The translations under genes were made by a program, and so were the position numbers. The notes under the pieces are model-generated. The model worked only from the letters and a program-made list of their open reading frames with translations. It had not been told where the DNA came from and searched no databases. Positions 1 through 9,255 of a stretch of 64,000 nt of DNA are shown here, one piece after another; position 1 is the first letter of the stretch, and each line of letters opens with the position of its first letter. The DNA is from Pseudoalteromonas marina (GTDB lineage: Bacteria > Pseudomonadota > Gammaproteobacteria > Enterobacterales > Alteromonadaceae). The stretch covers positions 1,867,317-1,931,316 of the forward strand of contig NZ_AHCB03000005.1 in the NCBI RefSeq assembly GCF_000238335.3. Reading direction: 5' to 3'.

Positions 1-3000
1 ATCATTAAGCATCTTCAATATGATGAATTTACAGATCAAAAAGCCCTTTGGATTGTTGGTAATTACGGCTCTGGTAAATCACATTTAATGTCTGTTATCT
101 CAGCTTTAGCTGAATTCCCTGACCTAATTGACAAAGTAACAAATGAAGAAGTAAAAGAATGTGCAGGCCAGATAGCTGGAAAATTCAAAGTAATACGTTT
201 TGAGATTGGCGCAAGTAAGATGGACCTAACAGACATCATTACTTTTCAGTTAACTAAAGGGTTAGAAGATCTTGGTGTGAATTATGAATTTCCACCGATG
301 GATCAAATAACCTCTAATCATAAGCAATACATAGAAGAGATGATGTTGGCATTTCATGCTAAATATCCTGACCATGGCTTATTGTTAATTTGTGATGAAA
401 TACTCGATTATTTCCGCTCTCGAAATAACCAACAATTACCGCTAGATATGGCTATGCTGCGTGTTCTAGGTGAAGTTATTGAAGGTACACGTTTTCGCTT
501 TATCGCAGGTGTTCAGGAAGCTATATTTGCTGATCCAAAATTAAGCTTTATCTCAAAAGAAGTTAAACGTATTACAGATAGAGCAGTAGAAGTTGTAATC
601 GTAAGAGACGATATTAAATTTGTTGTTGCTGAAAGACTATTGAAGAAAACGGCTCAACAAAAAGAATGGATCAGAGAGTATCTACAAAAATTCACGCCTT
701 ACTACGAAAAAATGAATGAACGCTTAGATGAGTTTGTTCATATGTTCCCAGTGCATCCTGATTACATTAACACCTTTGAGCGTGTTCGTATTGCAGGGTT
801 AGAGCAACGCCAAGTTTTACGTAGCTTATCAAACCATATGGAAACGTTAAAATCTCACGATGTTCCTGAAGATGTTCCTGGCATATTCTCATACGATACC
901 TATTGGCACGAACTAAGTTCAGAGCCAAGCATGAAAACGAACCCTGAAGTCGGACAAGTTATTGAAACTGGTGAAACTTTAGTTGAACGTATAGAACAAG
1001 CATACCCAACACCAGGTGAAAAAGACTTTGCTAAACGATTAGTTGCAGGCTTAGCTATTCACCGAATGGCTGTTGGCGATATATATAAAGAAATGGGCGC
1101 TACAGCAGCTGAGCTTAGAGATTCTCTCTGTTTATTTATTCCAACGGTTGATGTTTTACCAGGTGAAAAAAGTAAAAACTTAGAAAACCATATTGTTACG
1201 GTATTAAAGAAAATAAGAAAAACAGTAAATGGTCAGTTTTTCTCAAAAAATAAAGCCAACGACCAGTTTTATATCGATCTTAAAAAGACTGAAGACTTTG
1301 ACGCTATTATCGAAACCAAAGCTGAACAATTAGCTAATGATAATATCAATGGTGCATATCGTGCCGCCATGCTTGAGATCCTTGAACAAACTGATACCCA
1401 GCAAGTTCACACCATGTGGCAACATGAACTGAAATGGATCGATAGAAACGTTAATCGCCAAGGCTGGTTATTTTTAGGCTCGCCAAATGAGCGTGAAACG
1501 GCTAAACCTCAACGTGATTATTACATGTACTTTATTCAGCCTGAAGATGCGCCAAAGCAGAAAAAAGAACATATCCGTGAAGACGAAGTGCTGTTTGTAT
1601 TAAAGAATAGAGATGAAACGTTTGATCGTTACCTTAAATACTATGCGGCATCAGTTGAGTTACGAGCCTTAGCCACTGGTAGTGCAAAAAATACCTACAA
1701 GCTGAAAGCAGATGATTATCTAAGGGATATGCAGAAGTGGATCAGAAACCATATTGCAGATGCTTTTGAAGTTAAATACAACGGCCAATCAAAGCCTATT
1801 ATGGATTGGCTTAAAGGAACATCAGTTCGTGATATCACAGGCATATCAGCCAATGAGCATGGCAATGTAAAAGATATTTTTGAAGCAGTGGCTAGTTATG
1901 TCTTTGAAGGTTACTTCCAGTCGCTTGCTCCAGAATACCCTAAGTTTAGTCAGTGGATCACGGGTGATAACATGCAAGGGGCAGCAAATGATGTTCTTAT
2001 TAGCTTGTCTAGTGGTGCTAGAACTAAGCGTGCTACTGCCGTTATGGATGCACTAGAATTGCTTGATGGAGAGAAACTACAAGCAACTAAGTCTCGCTTT
2101 TCTGCAACAGTTTTAGATGTGTTAAAAGCTAAAGGTCATGGTCAAGTAGTTAACAATGGCGAATTGCTAGAAAAAGTTAATGCCAACCTTTATTTTAAGC
2201 CCGATACATATCGCCTAGAGCCTGAATGGTTACTGGTTATCTTAGCAAGCTTGGTTTATTCAGGGGAGTTAGAGCTTTCCGTAGTAGGTAATAACATTAC
2301 GGCAAGTAATGCGGATTTACTTAAATCTCTAGATTTTAACGACCTAGTTAACTTCAAACATATACAAGCACCAAAAGACTTCAATACTTCAGCTATTAAA
2401 GCATTATTAGAGTTGCTTGATATGAATGAAGGTTTAGCTATTAGCATTCAACAAGGTGACGATGGCATTGTTCGAGAAATGGGTGACAAAATTGAGCAGA
2501 AAGTTAAGTCACTTGTTACTGATAGCCAAGCAGTAAAAGAAAGGCTTCTTTTATGGGGTCAGCATGTACTTGAAGACAATGAAGCGGGGTTACTTACAGA
2601 AAAGCTAACATCAGCCAAAACTTTCTTAGAAGAAATGCAACGCTTCAATACACCAGGTAAGCTCAAAAACCTAAAAGCAACGCCTGAAGATATTGCATTA
2701 CAAAAAGAAAACTTAATTGCTTGGAATGACTATAAGCAGTTAGAGCTGACAGTAAAAGAGTTTTCCGACATTACCAACTATCTAAGTAAAGCACAGTTGG
2801 TTTTAGCTGAAAATGACGACTGGCAAGAGACGGTTAAAAGTGCTCAACAAGAGTTACGTCAAGGCTTAGCTGATAAAGACGTAAGGCAATCAACTGAATT
2901 TAAGCAGAAAATGCTTAAACAACTAGCTAACGCAAAGCAATCTTATATCACTCGCTTTGTTGCTTTATATCAACGTGCTCACTTAACGTTAGCAGAAAAT

Positions 3001-3579
3001 AAAACTAAAACGAAATTGATGGATGATGACAGGCTAGCTACATTAAGCTTATTAAGTGGTATAGCTTTATTACCAGGAAACCAAGTTAAAGACTGGCGTG
3101 AAGATTGGGCTAAATTGCAGCCTGCAACGGCTATCGATAGTAAAGTTTTAGGAGTTGATCCGAACCCTGTTTCATTCAACCCTAGAACGGAAAAATACCT
3201 TGCCCCAGCCAGTGATCGCTTAAACAGATTAGATGAACAATTAGATGCCATGCTAACGGAATGGACTTCTACACTTCAAACGAACCTTGCTGACCCATTT
3301 ATTCAATTAGATTTAATGAAATCAGAGCAAAAGGCTGAAGTTACAGCGTTTATCAATTCAGGATGTTTGCCAGAACCACTAACAAAAGACTTTGTAGAAG
3401 AAGTGAATAAAGTACTTGATGGTCTAGTTGCTGTATCAATAACGTCAGAAGAGCTAGTAGCTAACCTTGGTAAAGGAACGCCACAAAGTATTGATGATGT
3501 GCGTAAGCGTTTTGAGCAACTCATTGCTGAACGTTGTAAAGGCCAAGATATCGATAAAGTTCGTATTGTTATTGAATAA
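1..3579 (+). CDS. brxC: BREX type 3 BrxC-like P-loop ATPase (DUF6079 type), 5' truncated by window
   Basis: This large ATPase of the BREX anti-phage system (BrxC/PglY class) is thought to work with PglZ and the methyltransferase. The reading frame is open from base 1, so the true start lies left of the window. A Walker A motif, GNYGSGKSH, is encoded at 58-84, upstream of the first ATG (88), which shows that this ATG is not the start. A Walker B-like stretch, LLLICDEILDY, lies near 375-410. The remaining ~1,100 residues are helical with no further motif that I recognise. It is followed 63 bases later by the methyltransferase on the same strand. The BrxC assignment rests on the Walker motifs, the size and the gene order brxC-pglXI-brxHII-pglZ-brxA. 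BrxF, normally adjacent in type 3 systems, would lie outside the window. Confidence 0.82.
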   Translation: MIKHLQYDEFTDQKALWIVGNYGSGKSHLMSVISALAEFPDLIDKVTNEEVKECAGQIAGKFKVIRFEIGASKMDLTDIITFQLTKGLEDLGVNYEFPPMDQITSNHKQYIEEMMLAFHAKYPDHGLLLICDEILDYFRSRNNQQLPLDMAMLRVLGEVIEGTRFRFIAGVQEAIFADPKLSFISKEVKRITDRAVEVVIVRDDIKFVVAERLLKKTAQQKEWIREYLQKFTPYYEKMNERLDEFVHMFPVHPDYINTFERVRIAGLEQRQVLRSLSNHMETLKSHDVPEDVPGIFSYDTYWHELSSEPSMKTNPEVGQVIETGETLVERIEQAYPTPGEKDFAKRLVAGLAIHRMAVGDIYKEMGATAAELRDSLCLFIPTVDVLPGEKSKNLENHIVTVLKKIRKTVNGQFFSKNKANDQFYIDLKKTEDFDAIIETKAEQLANDNINGAYRAAMLEILEQTDTQQVHTMWQHELKWIDRNVNRQGWLFLGSPNERETAKPQRDYYMYFIQPEDAPKQKKEHIREDEVLFVLKNRDETFDRYLKYYAASVELRALATGSAKNTYKLKADDYLRDMQKWIRNHIADAFEVKYNGQSKPIMDWLKGTSVRDITGISANEHGNVKDIFEAVASYVFEGYFQSLAPEYPKFSQWITGDNMQGAANDVLISLSSGARTKRATAVMDALELLDGEKLQATKSRFSATVLDVLKAKGHGQVVNNGELLEKVNANLYFKPDTYRLEPEWLLVILASLVYSGELELSVVGNNITASNADLLKSLDFNDLVNFKHIQAPKDFNTSAIKALLELLDMNEGLAISIQQGDDGIVREMGDKIEQKVKSLVTDSQAVKERLLLWGQHVLEDNEAGLLTEKLTSAKTFLEEMQRFNTPGKLKNLKATPEDIALQKENLIAWNDYKQLELTVKEFSDITNYLSKAQLVLAENDDWQETVKSAQQELRQGLADKDVRQSTEFKQKMLKQLANAKQSYITRFVALYQRAHLTLAENKTKTKLMDDDRLATLSLLSGIALLPGNQVKDWREDWAKLQPATAIDSKVLGVDPNPVSFNPRTEKYLAPASDRLNRLDEQLDAMLTEWTSTLQTNLADPFIQLDLMKSEQKAEVTAFINSGCLPEPLTKDFVEEVNKVLDGLVAVSITSEELVANLGKGTPQSIDDVRKRFEQLIAERCKGQDIDKVRIVIE

Positions 3580-3642
3580 ACCTTATAGAAAATAATTTAC
3601 TAGAAGGCCGTTAATTAATAACTTCCTTTTAAGAGAGAATAT

Positions 3643-6444
3643 ATGCAACAAGATTCATTATTAGATGATGTAAAAGTTGAATCATCAAAAGACCCTGTAG
3701 AGTGTTTAGGCCAAACCTTCGAAAATGAAGAAGCACGTAGAGCGCACTTTAGTAAACTTTTGCGTGAAAAATTAAAAGATCCAGAGTTTAGAAAAATAGA
3801 AGGCTTTCCAATAAGCACAGATGAAGCGATTCTTGAATTATCAGATCCGCCATATTATACCGCTTGCCCAAACCCTTGGTTAAATGATTTTATTGAATAT
3901 TGGGAGTCTGAAAAACAATATTCAACAGAAGAATATGAAAGAGAACCTTTTGTAGCTGATGTTAGTGAAGGGAAACATGATCCTCTCTACAAGGCTCACT
4001 CATACCATACGAAAGTGCCTTTCAAAGCGATTATGCGCTATATCTTACATTATACCAATCCGGGGGATATTTTACTTGATGGTTTCTGTGGTACTGGCAT
4101 GACTGGCGTAGCCGCACAAAATTGTGGCGATAGGACTACTGTCGAATCATTAGGGTATTTTGTAGATTCAAAAGGAAAAATTTACGAGGACGCTAGTCAG
4201 AAAAAATTAATTAGTCAACTCGGAGCAAGGAAAGTTGTATTAAATGACTTATCTCCAATCGCTACCTTTATTTCTTCAAATTATAATTTAGAACCTGAAG
4301 TCGAAAGTTATAACTCAGAATCACAAAGAATACTGAATGAGATAAATAATGAATTAGGCTGGATGTACAGAACAAAGCATGAAGATGGTAGTGAGTACCC
4401 AATTGATTTTGTAGTTTGGAGTGAAGTTTTTTCGTGTCCGGAATGTTCAGAAGAAATAGTATTCTCAAAAGAAGCTTTAGATATTGATTCAGGAAAAGTT
4501 GCAAAATCATTTTCATGTCCCGGTTGTTCAACAGAACTTAAAAAGGACTTAATGGAGTTACAATATGAGTCCAAGCATGATCCTTATAAAAACGGTGTAC
4601 ATCAAGAACCTAAAAGGGTTCCTTTTTTAATTTACTATAAAGTAGGAAAAGAACGAATTTATAAATCTCCTGACGAATATGACATTAATGTCCTAGCTGA
4701 GATTGAAAAGTTGGAATTCCCTAGTAACTTTCCAATAAAAGAAATGCCCGATATGCAAATGATGAGAGTTGGAAGAATGAAGCCTTCTAACATTGATCAT
4801 TTACACCATTTTTTTATGAAAAGGCCGTTGGTAACGTTAGCTAAAATGTGGGAGAAAGCTAATGGTATCCTAGATTATACGACAAGAAGACAATGTTTAT
4901 TTTTTGTTGAGCAGGCTATTTGGGGCATGTCAAAACTTGCACGATTTACTCCGACACATTTTTCTCAAGTAAATCAATATTTATCAGGGGTGTTTTATAT
5001 TGCATCGCATATAGTAGATGTATCTCCAAATTATATTTTAGGAGGAAAAAGAGATAGGCTATTAAAAGTATTTGGGCAAATGAATAATAAGAACATTCAC
5101 TCCTTGACATCAACCCAGGACATTGCAAAAGCTAGTATATTACCGAATAGCCTTGATTATATATTTGTAGATCCCCCTTTCGGTGAGAATATTTATTACT
5201 CTGATTTAAATTACTTAATCGAATCATTTCATGGTGTTATGACGAATTCAACTAACGAAGCGATAATTGATAAAGTAAAAGAAAAAGATTTTGGTCAATA
5301 TCAACAGCTCATGCTCAGTTGTTTTAAAAATGCTTTCATAGCTTTAAAGCCTGGTCGATGGATTACGGTAGAATTCTCTAACTCCAGTGCAGCAATTTGG
5401 AATCTTTTGCAAACTAGTTTGACTAGCGCAGGCTTTGTTATTTCTAGTGTTTCAGCTTTAGACAAGAAACAAAGGTCTTTTCAATCAATAGTTTCAACTA
5501 CAGCGGTTAAACAAGACTTGGTTATTTCAGCTTATAAACCGAGTCAGAAATTTTCTAATAAATTCAAAGGGGATGACAATTTTAATGCAATATGGGATTT
5601 TGTCGAAAACCACCTTAATTATCTTCCAAGCATTAAACATGAAGATGGTGAGCTTACATTTATTCCTGAGAGGGACCCTCGTATACTGTTCGACAGGGTA
5701 GTAAGTTACTTTATTGTAAATAATAGGAGTGTACCTTTAAGTAGTGGTGAATTTCAGAAAGAACTTTGTCAAAAGTTTAGCTTCCAGGATGGAATGATAT
5801 TTACTCAACCCCAATTACTAGAATATGAAAAGGTTAAAAGTAAAGGTGTTTGTATTAAGCAACTTTCTATTTTTGTAGATGATGAATCGTCAGCAATAAG
5901 TTGGTTGAAACAAAATCTAAAGGATAAGCCCAAAGTTCAGTCAGATATCCACCCAGAGTTTATGAGTGCTATTTCAGGATGGAAAAAGAATGAACTGCAA
6001 CTTGAACTTTCTACGTTATTAGAGCAGAACTTTCTAAGATATGACGGTAAGGAAGATGTACCAAGCCAAATCCATACCTATTTATCAACAAATTATAAAG
6101 ATATGCGAAGTTTGGCTAAAGATTCTGTAAGTCTTAGGTTAAAAGCAAAAGGTCGTTGGTATGTACCTGACCCAAGTAAAACTGGTGATATTGAGAAGTT
6201 GAGGTTAAGAATTTTACTTCGGGAATTCGATAAGTACAAAAGCGAGAAGAAAAAGATTAAACAACCTCGTACTGAAGCGTTAAGAGCTGGATTTAATCAA
6301 TTGACTGAAAATCAAGAGTATCAAACTATTTTAGATATATCTGCCAAAATTCCACCTGCTGTATTGCAAGAGGATGAAAAACTGCTGATGTTCTATGATA
6401 ACGCATTAACGCTAACATCTAACGATGATGACGATTGGGATTAA
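3643..6444 (+). CDS. pglX: BREX type 3 DNA methyltransferase PglXI-like
   Basis: Probable adenine-specific DNA methyltransferase that marks host DNA in the BREX system. The SAM-binding motif I region reads LLDGFCGTGMTG (about residues 143-155) and the catalytic motif IV region reads FVDPPFGENIYY (about residues 507-518), the DPPF/DPPY type of amino-methyltransferases. A four-cysteine zinc ribbon (two CPxC pairs) is inserted at about residues 265-298, as in DUF1156-like enzymes. At 933 residues it fits the type 3 PglXI class rather than the roughly 1,200-residue PglX of type 1. The ATG is preceded by a purine-rich AAGAGAGAA. It sits between brxC and the helicase with short gaps, so co-transcription is likely. 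The target sequence cannot be read from the gene. Confidence 0.85.
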   Translation: MQQDSLLDDVKVESSKDPVECLGQTFENEEARRAHFSKLLREKLKDPEFRKIEGFPISTDEAILELSDPPYYTACPNPWLNDFIEYWESEKQYSTEEYEREPFVADVSEGKHDPLYKAHSYHTKVPFKAIMRYILHYTNPGDILLDGFCGTGMTGVAAQNCGDRTTVESLGYFVDSKGKIYEDASQKKLISQLGARKVVLNDLSPIATFISSNYNLEPEVESYNSESQRILNEINNELGWMYRTKHEDGSEYPIDFVVWSEVFSCPECSEEIVFSKEALDIDSGKVAKSFSCPGCSTELKKDLMELQYESKHDPYKNGVHQEPKRVPFLIYYKVGKERIYKSPDEYDINVLAEIEKLEFPSNFPIKEMPDMQMMRVGRMKPSNIDHLHHFFMKRPLVTLAKMWEKANGILDYTTRRQCLFFVEQAIWGMSKLARFTPTHFSQVNQYLSGVFYIASHIVDVSPNYILGGKRDRLLKVFGQMNNKNIHSLTSTQDIAKASILPNSLDYIFVDPPFGENIYYSDLNYLIESFHGVMTNSTNEAIIDKVKEKDFGQYQQLMLSCFKNAFIALKPGRWITVEFSNSSAAIWNLLQTSLTSAGFVISSVSALDKKQRSFQSIVSTTAVKQDLVISAYKPSQKFSNKFKGDDNFNAIWDFVENHLNYLPSIKHEDGELTFIPERDPRILFDRVVSYFIVNNRSVPLSSGEFQKELCQKFSFQDGMIFTQPQLLEYEKVKSKGVCIKQLSIFVDDESSAISWLKQNLKDKPKVQSDIHPEFMSAISGWKKNELQLELSTLLEQNFLRYDGKEDVPSQIHTYLSTNYKDMRSLAKDSVSLRLKAKGRWYVPDPSKTGDIEKLRLRILLREFDKYKSEKKKIKQPRTEALRAGFNQLTENQEYQTILDISAKIPPAVLQEDEKLLMFYDNALTLTSNDDDDWD

Positions 6445-6462
6445 CGTTAAAAGGAAATAAGG

Positions 6463-9252
6463 ATGTTTGATGTCGGAGAATGGGCTTGGAGCAAGGCCCA
6501 TCAGCAGCATGTTAAGGTAATAGAAAATTCTGGCCTATGGGGCCAGAGTTTTTACCGTGTTTGGTTACAGCAACAAGACTCTGTTGTGAAAGTTGTTGAT
6601 GATGATTTAGTTCATGCTGATGATCAGCAAGAGCCAAGTGAACACTTTATTTCATATGTTGCAGTGGCTGCAAAAATAGCGAACGCACAGCAAGAAGATG
6701 TATTACTAGCCCCAATTGAATCCAATGTCATTCCTCTTCCTCATCAATTAAAAGCACTCAATAAAGCGATGGCTCGTAAGCAAGTACGATACTTGTTTGC
6801 TGATGAAGTTGGTTTAGGTAAAACCATAGAAGCTGGCTTAGTGATGCGAGAGCTAAAACTGAGAGGCATGGCTAAACGCATATTAGTGTGTGCTCCTAAA
6901 GGTTTAGTTAGCCAGTGGGTAAGTGAAATGAGTACTCATTTTAATGAGAGTTTTCACTTACTTTTACCGGGAGAGCAAAAGCCTGTTGATGAGCATGACA
7001 ATGTTTGGTTGCGCCATGACCAAGTTGTTTGCCCTGTTGATAGTATTAAACCGATAGAGAGCCGCAAAGGCTGGCCTTTAAAGCAAGTTCATGAATATAA
7101 CAAACATCGATTTGATGACTTACTTGCCGCAGGTTGGGATTTAATTGTCATCGATGAAGCCCATCGTTTAGGTGGCAGCACTGAATTAGTCGCTCGATAT
7201 AAATTAGGGCAAGGGTTAGCGGAAGCTGCACCTTATTTATTGCTACTTTCAGCAACACCTCATCAAGGAAAAAGCGATGCTTTTCATCGCTTAATGGCCT
7301 TACTTGACCCTGAAGTGTTTCCTGATATTTCTAGTGTGACCAAAGAGCGAGTGCAGCCATATGTTGTACGTACCGAAAAGCGGATATCTATTGATGGTGA
7401 AGGCAAACCATTATTCAAACCTAGAAAAACAGAGTTAGTCCCTGTTGCTTGGCAACAGAAGCACTCCATTCAACGTCATCTTTACGAGGAAGTAACTGAA
7501 TACATTAAAGAAGGCTACAACCAAGCCAAAGCCAAAAAACAAAATGCTATTGGCTTTTTAATGATTTTGATGCAGCGACTAGTCAGCTCTAGTAGTGCCG
7601 CGATAGCCAAAACATTATCTAGACGTTTAATTGCTTTAGATACAATGGTGGTTGAAGAAGAGTTACCACTGTCTTTCGCTGATGATTGGGCAGAGCTAGA
7701 TGGACAATCACAGTTAGATGAAATGATTGTTGAAAGTAAACAAGCCTTAGAGAACGAAAAAGCAGAAGTAGCACATTTACTGAAATTAGCTGAGAAATGT
7801 GTGGCAAATGAAAGTGATGCTAAAGCGGAAGTATTGTTAGATTGGCTTTATAAACTGCAACAAGAAGAGCAATCACCTGATTTAAAAATGCTAGTGTTTA
7901 CAGAGTTTGTGCCGACACAAGCAATGTTAGATAAATTTTTTACTGATCGCGGTATTAGTGTTGTTTGCTTAAACGGTTCAATGGATCTAGGTGAGCGAAA
8001 AAAAGTACAAGCATCTTTTGCGGGTGATACTCGTATACTTATTTCGACAGATGCGGGTGGTGAAGGTTTAAATCTTCAGTTTTGTCATGTGATTGTTAAC
8101 TATGACATGCCTTGGAACCCGATGCGCATGGAACAAAGGATAGGTCGTGTTGATCGTATCGGTCAGCCTCATGTGGTTAGAGCATTAAACCTTGTACTAG
8201 AAGATACTGTAGAGCATAGAGTGCGTGATGTACTTGAAAGTAAGTTGCAAGTTATTTTAGAAGAGTTTGGTGTCGATAAAACCAGTGATGTTCTCGATTC
8301 TGCTGAGGCGAATCACTTATTTGACGAATTGTTCATGGAGACATTGACTAACCCTGATGTAATGGACCAAGAGCTTGCTAAAGCATTACAAACAATACAA
8401 AACGCAGGAAAGGATAAAAAATCACAAGATAATTTGTTTTCTGATGGAGAGCAATTACTCGCTGAGACTTATCAAAAAACGGCTAATCACCCTTTACCTC
8501 ATTGGATTTCTGCAATGGTTGAGCAATATCTCCTATGGCAAAATCAACAAGGCATTAAGGCCAGATTTGATAAATCCTCAACGGGTGGTTTAGATATTAC
8601 TTGGCCAGATGGTGCTTTATGGAATGATATAACTTTTGTTGGTAAAGACGCTCAGCAAGATCTTAGGCTAAAACACATTACTTTGGAGAACCCTAAAGTT
8701 AGAGGGTTGTGTACCCATTTACCTATTTGGAGTGATGTGCAATCGATACCTGTTGTAAAAGTACCAACATTACCAACAGGTGCTTCTGGCTACTGGTCTT
8801 TGTGGAGTGTTCGTTTTGCCGGGAGCGATGAGAGACAAGTTAAATACTTACCTATTTATGTTAAACCTGATGGTAGCTTTTTTGCTCCCGCCTCAAATCG
8901 GATTTGGGATGCATTATGCTCCGATACGGTAGAAGTGATTACAGGCCCCAGTAGTGTGAAAAGCTCTGATATTTACCAAATGTTGCGAGCTGTTGCAGAA
9001 GAACAAGGAAAATTAGCTTTTGAAGATATGCTAATTAATTATAAAGCTGATTTGTCAGAGAAAATTGATAAAGGAGAATATTCTTTTGCTGCTCGAAAAC
9101 GAGCAATAGAAAGAATAGGATTGCCTGAAGTAAAAAATTATCGTTTACGTCAATTAGCAGATGAACAACTTACTTGGGCACAACAAATAAAAGAAAAACA
9201 GCAAGTATACCCTGAGTTATCACTTCATATTGTTTTTGAGATAAAGGGATAA
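6463..9252 (+). CDS. brxHII: BREX type 3 SNF2-family helicase BrxHII
   Basis: Superfamily 2 DNA translocase of the BREX cluster. Helicase motifs are clear: Walker A DEVGLGKT (about residues 114-121), DEAH box in VIDEAHRLGG (about residue 231), motif III LLLSATPHQGK (about 265), and C-terminal motif VI GRVDRIGQ (about 562-569), the arrangement of SNF2/DrmD-like proteins. It starts 19 bases after the methyltransferase stop, with an AAGGA ribosome site, and ends 4 bases before pglZ, so translation is probably coupled. A role in restricting phage DNA is known for the family only in outline; the exact mechanism is not established. The length, 929 residues, is normal and there is no sign of truncation. 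Confidence 0.83.
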   Translation: MFDVGEWAWSKAHQQHVKVIENSGLWGQSFYRVWLQQQDSVVKVVDDDLVHADDQQEPSEHFISYVAVAAKIANAQQEDVLLAPIESNVIPLPHQLKALNKAMARKQVRYLFADEVGLGKTIEAGLVMRELKLRGMAKRILVCAPKGLVSQWVSEMSTHFNESFHLLLPGEQKPVDEHDNVWLRHDQVVCPVDSIKPIESRKGWPLKQVHEYNKHRFDDLLAAGWDLIVIDEAHRLGGSTELVARYKLGQGLAEAAPYLLLLSATPHQGKSDAFHRLMALLDPEVFPDISSVTKERVQPYVVRTEKRISIDGEGKPLFKPRKTELVPVAWQQKHSIQRHLYEEVTEYIKEGYNQAKAKKQNAIGFLMILMQRLVSSSSAAIAKTLSRRLIALDTMVVEEELPLSFADDWAELDGQSQLDEMIVESKQALENEKAEVAHLLKLAEKCVANESDAKAEVLLDWLYKLQQEEQSPDLKMLVFTEFVPTQAMLDKFFTDRGISVVCLNGSMDLGERKKVQASFAGDTRILISTDAGGEGLNLQFCHVIVNYDMPWNPMRMEQRIGRVDRIGQPHVVRALNLVLEDTVEHRVRDVLESKLQVILEEFGVDKTSDVLDSAEANHLFDELFMETLTNPDVMDQELAKALQTIQNAGKDKKSQDNLFSDGEQLLAETYQKTANHPLPHWISAMVEQYLLWQNQQGIKARFDKSSTGGLDITWPDGALWNDITFVGKDAQQDLRLKHITLENPKVRGLCTHLPIWSDVQSIPVVKVPTLPTGASGYWSLWSVRFAGSDERQVKYLPIYVKPDGSFFAPASNRIWDALCSDTVEVITGPSSVKSSDIYQMLRAVAEEQGKLAFEDMLINYKADLSEKIDKGEYSFAARKRAIERIGLPEVKNYRLRQLADEQLTWAQQIKEKQQVYPELSLHIVFEIKG

Positions 9253-9255
9253 TTT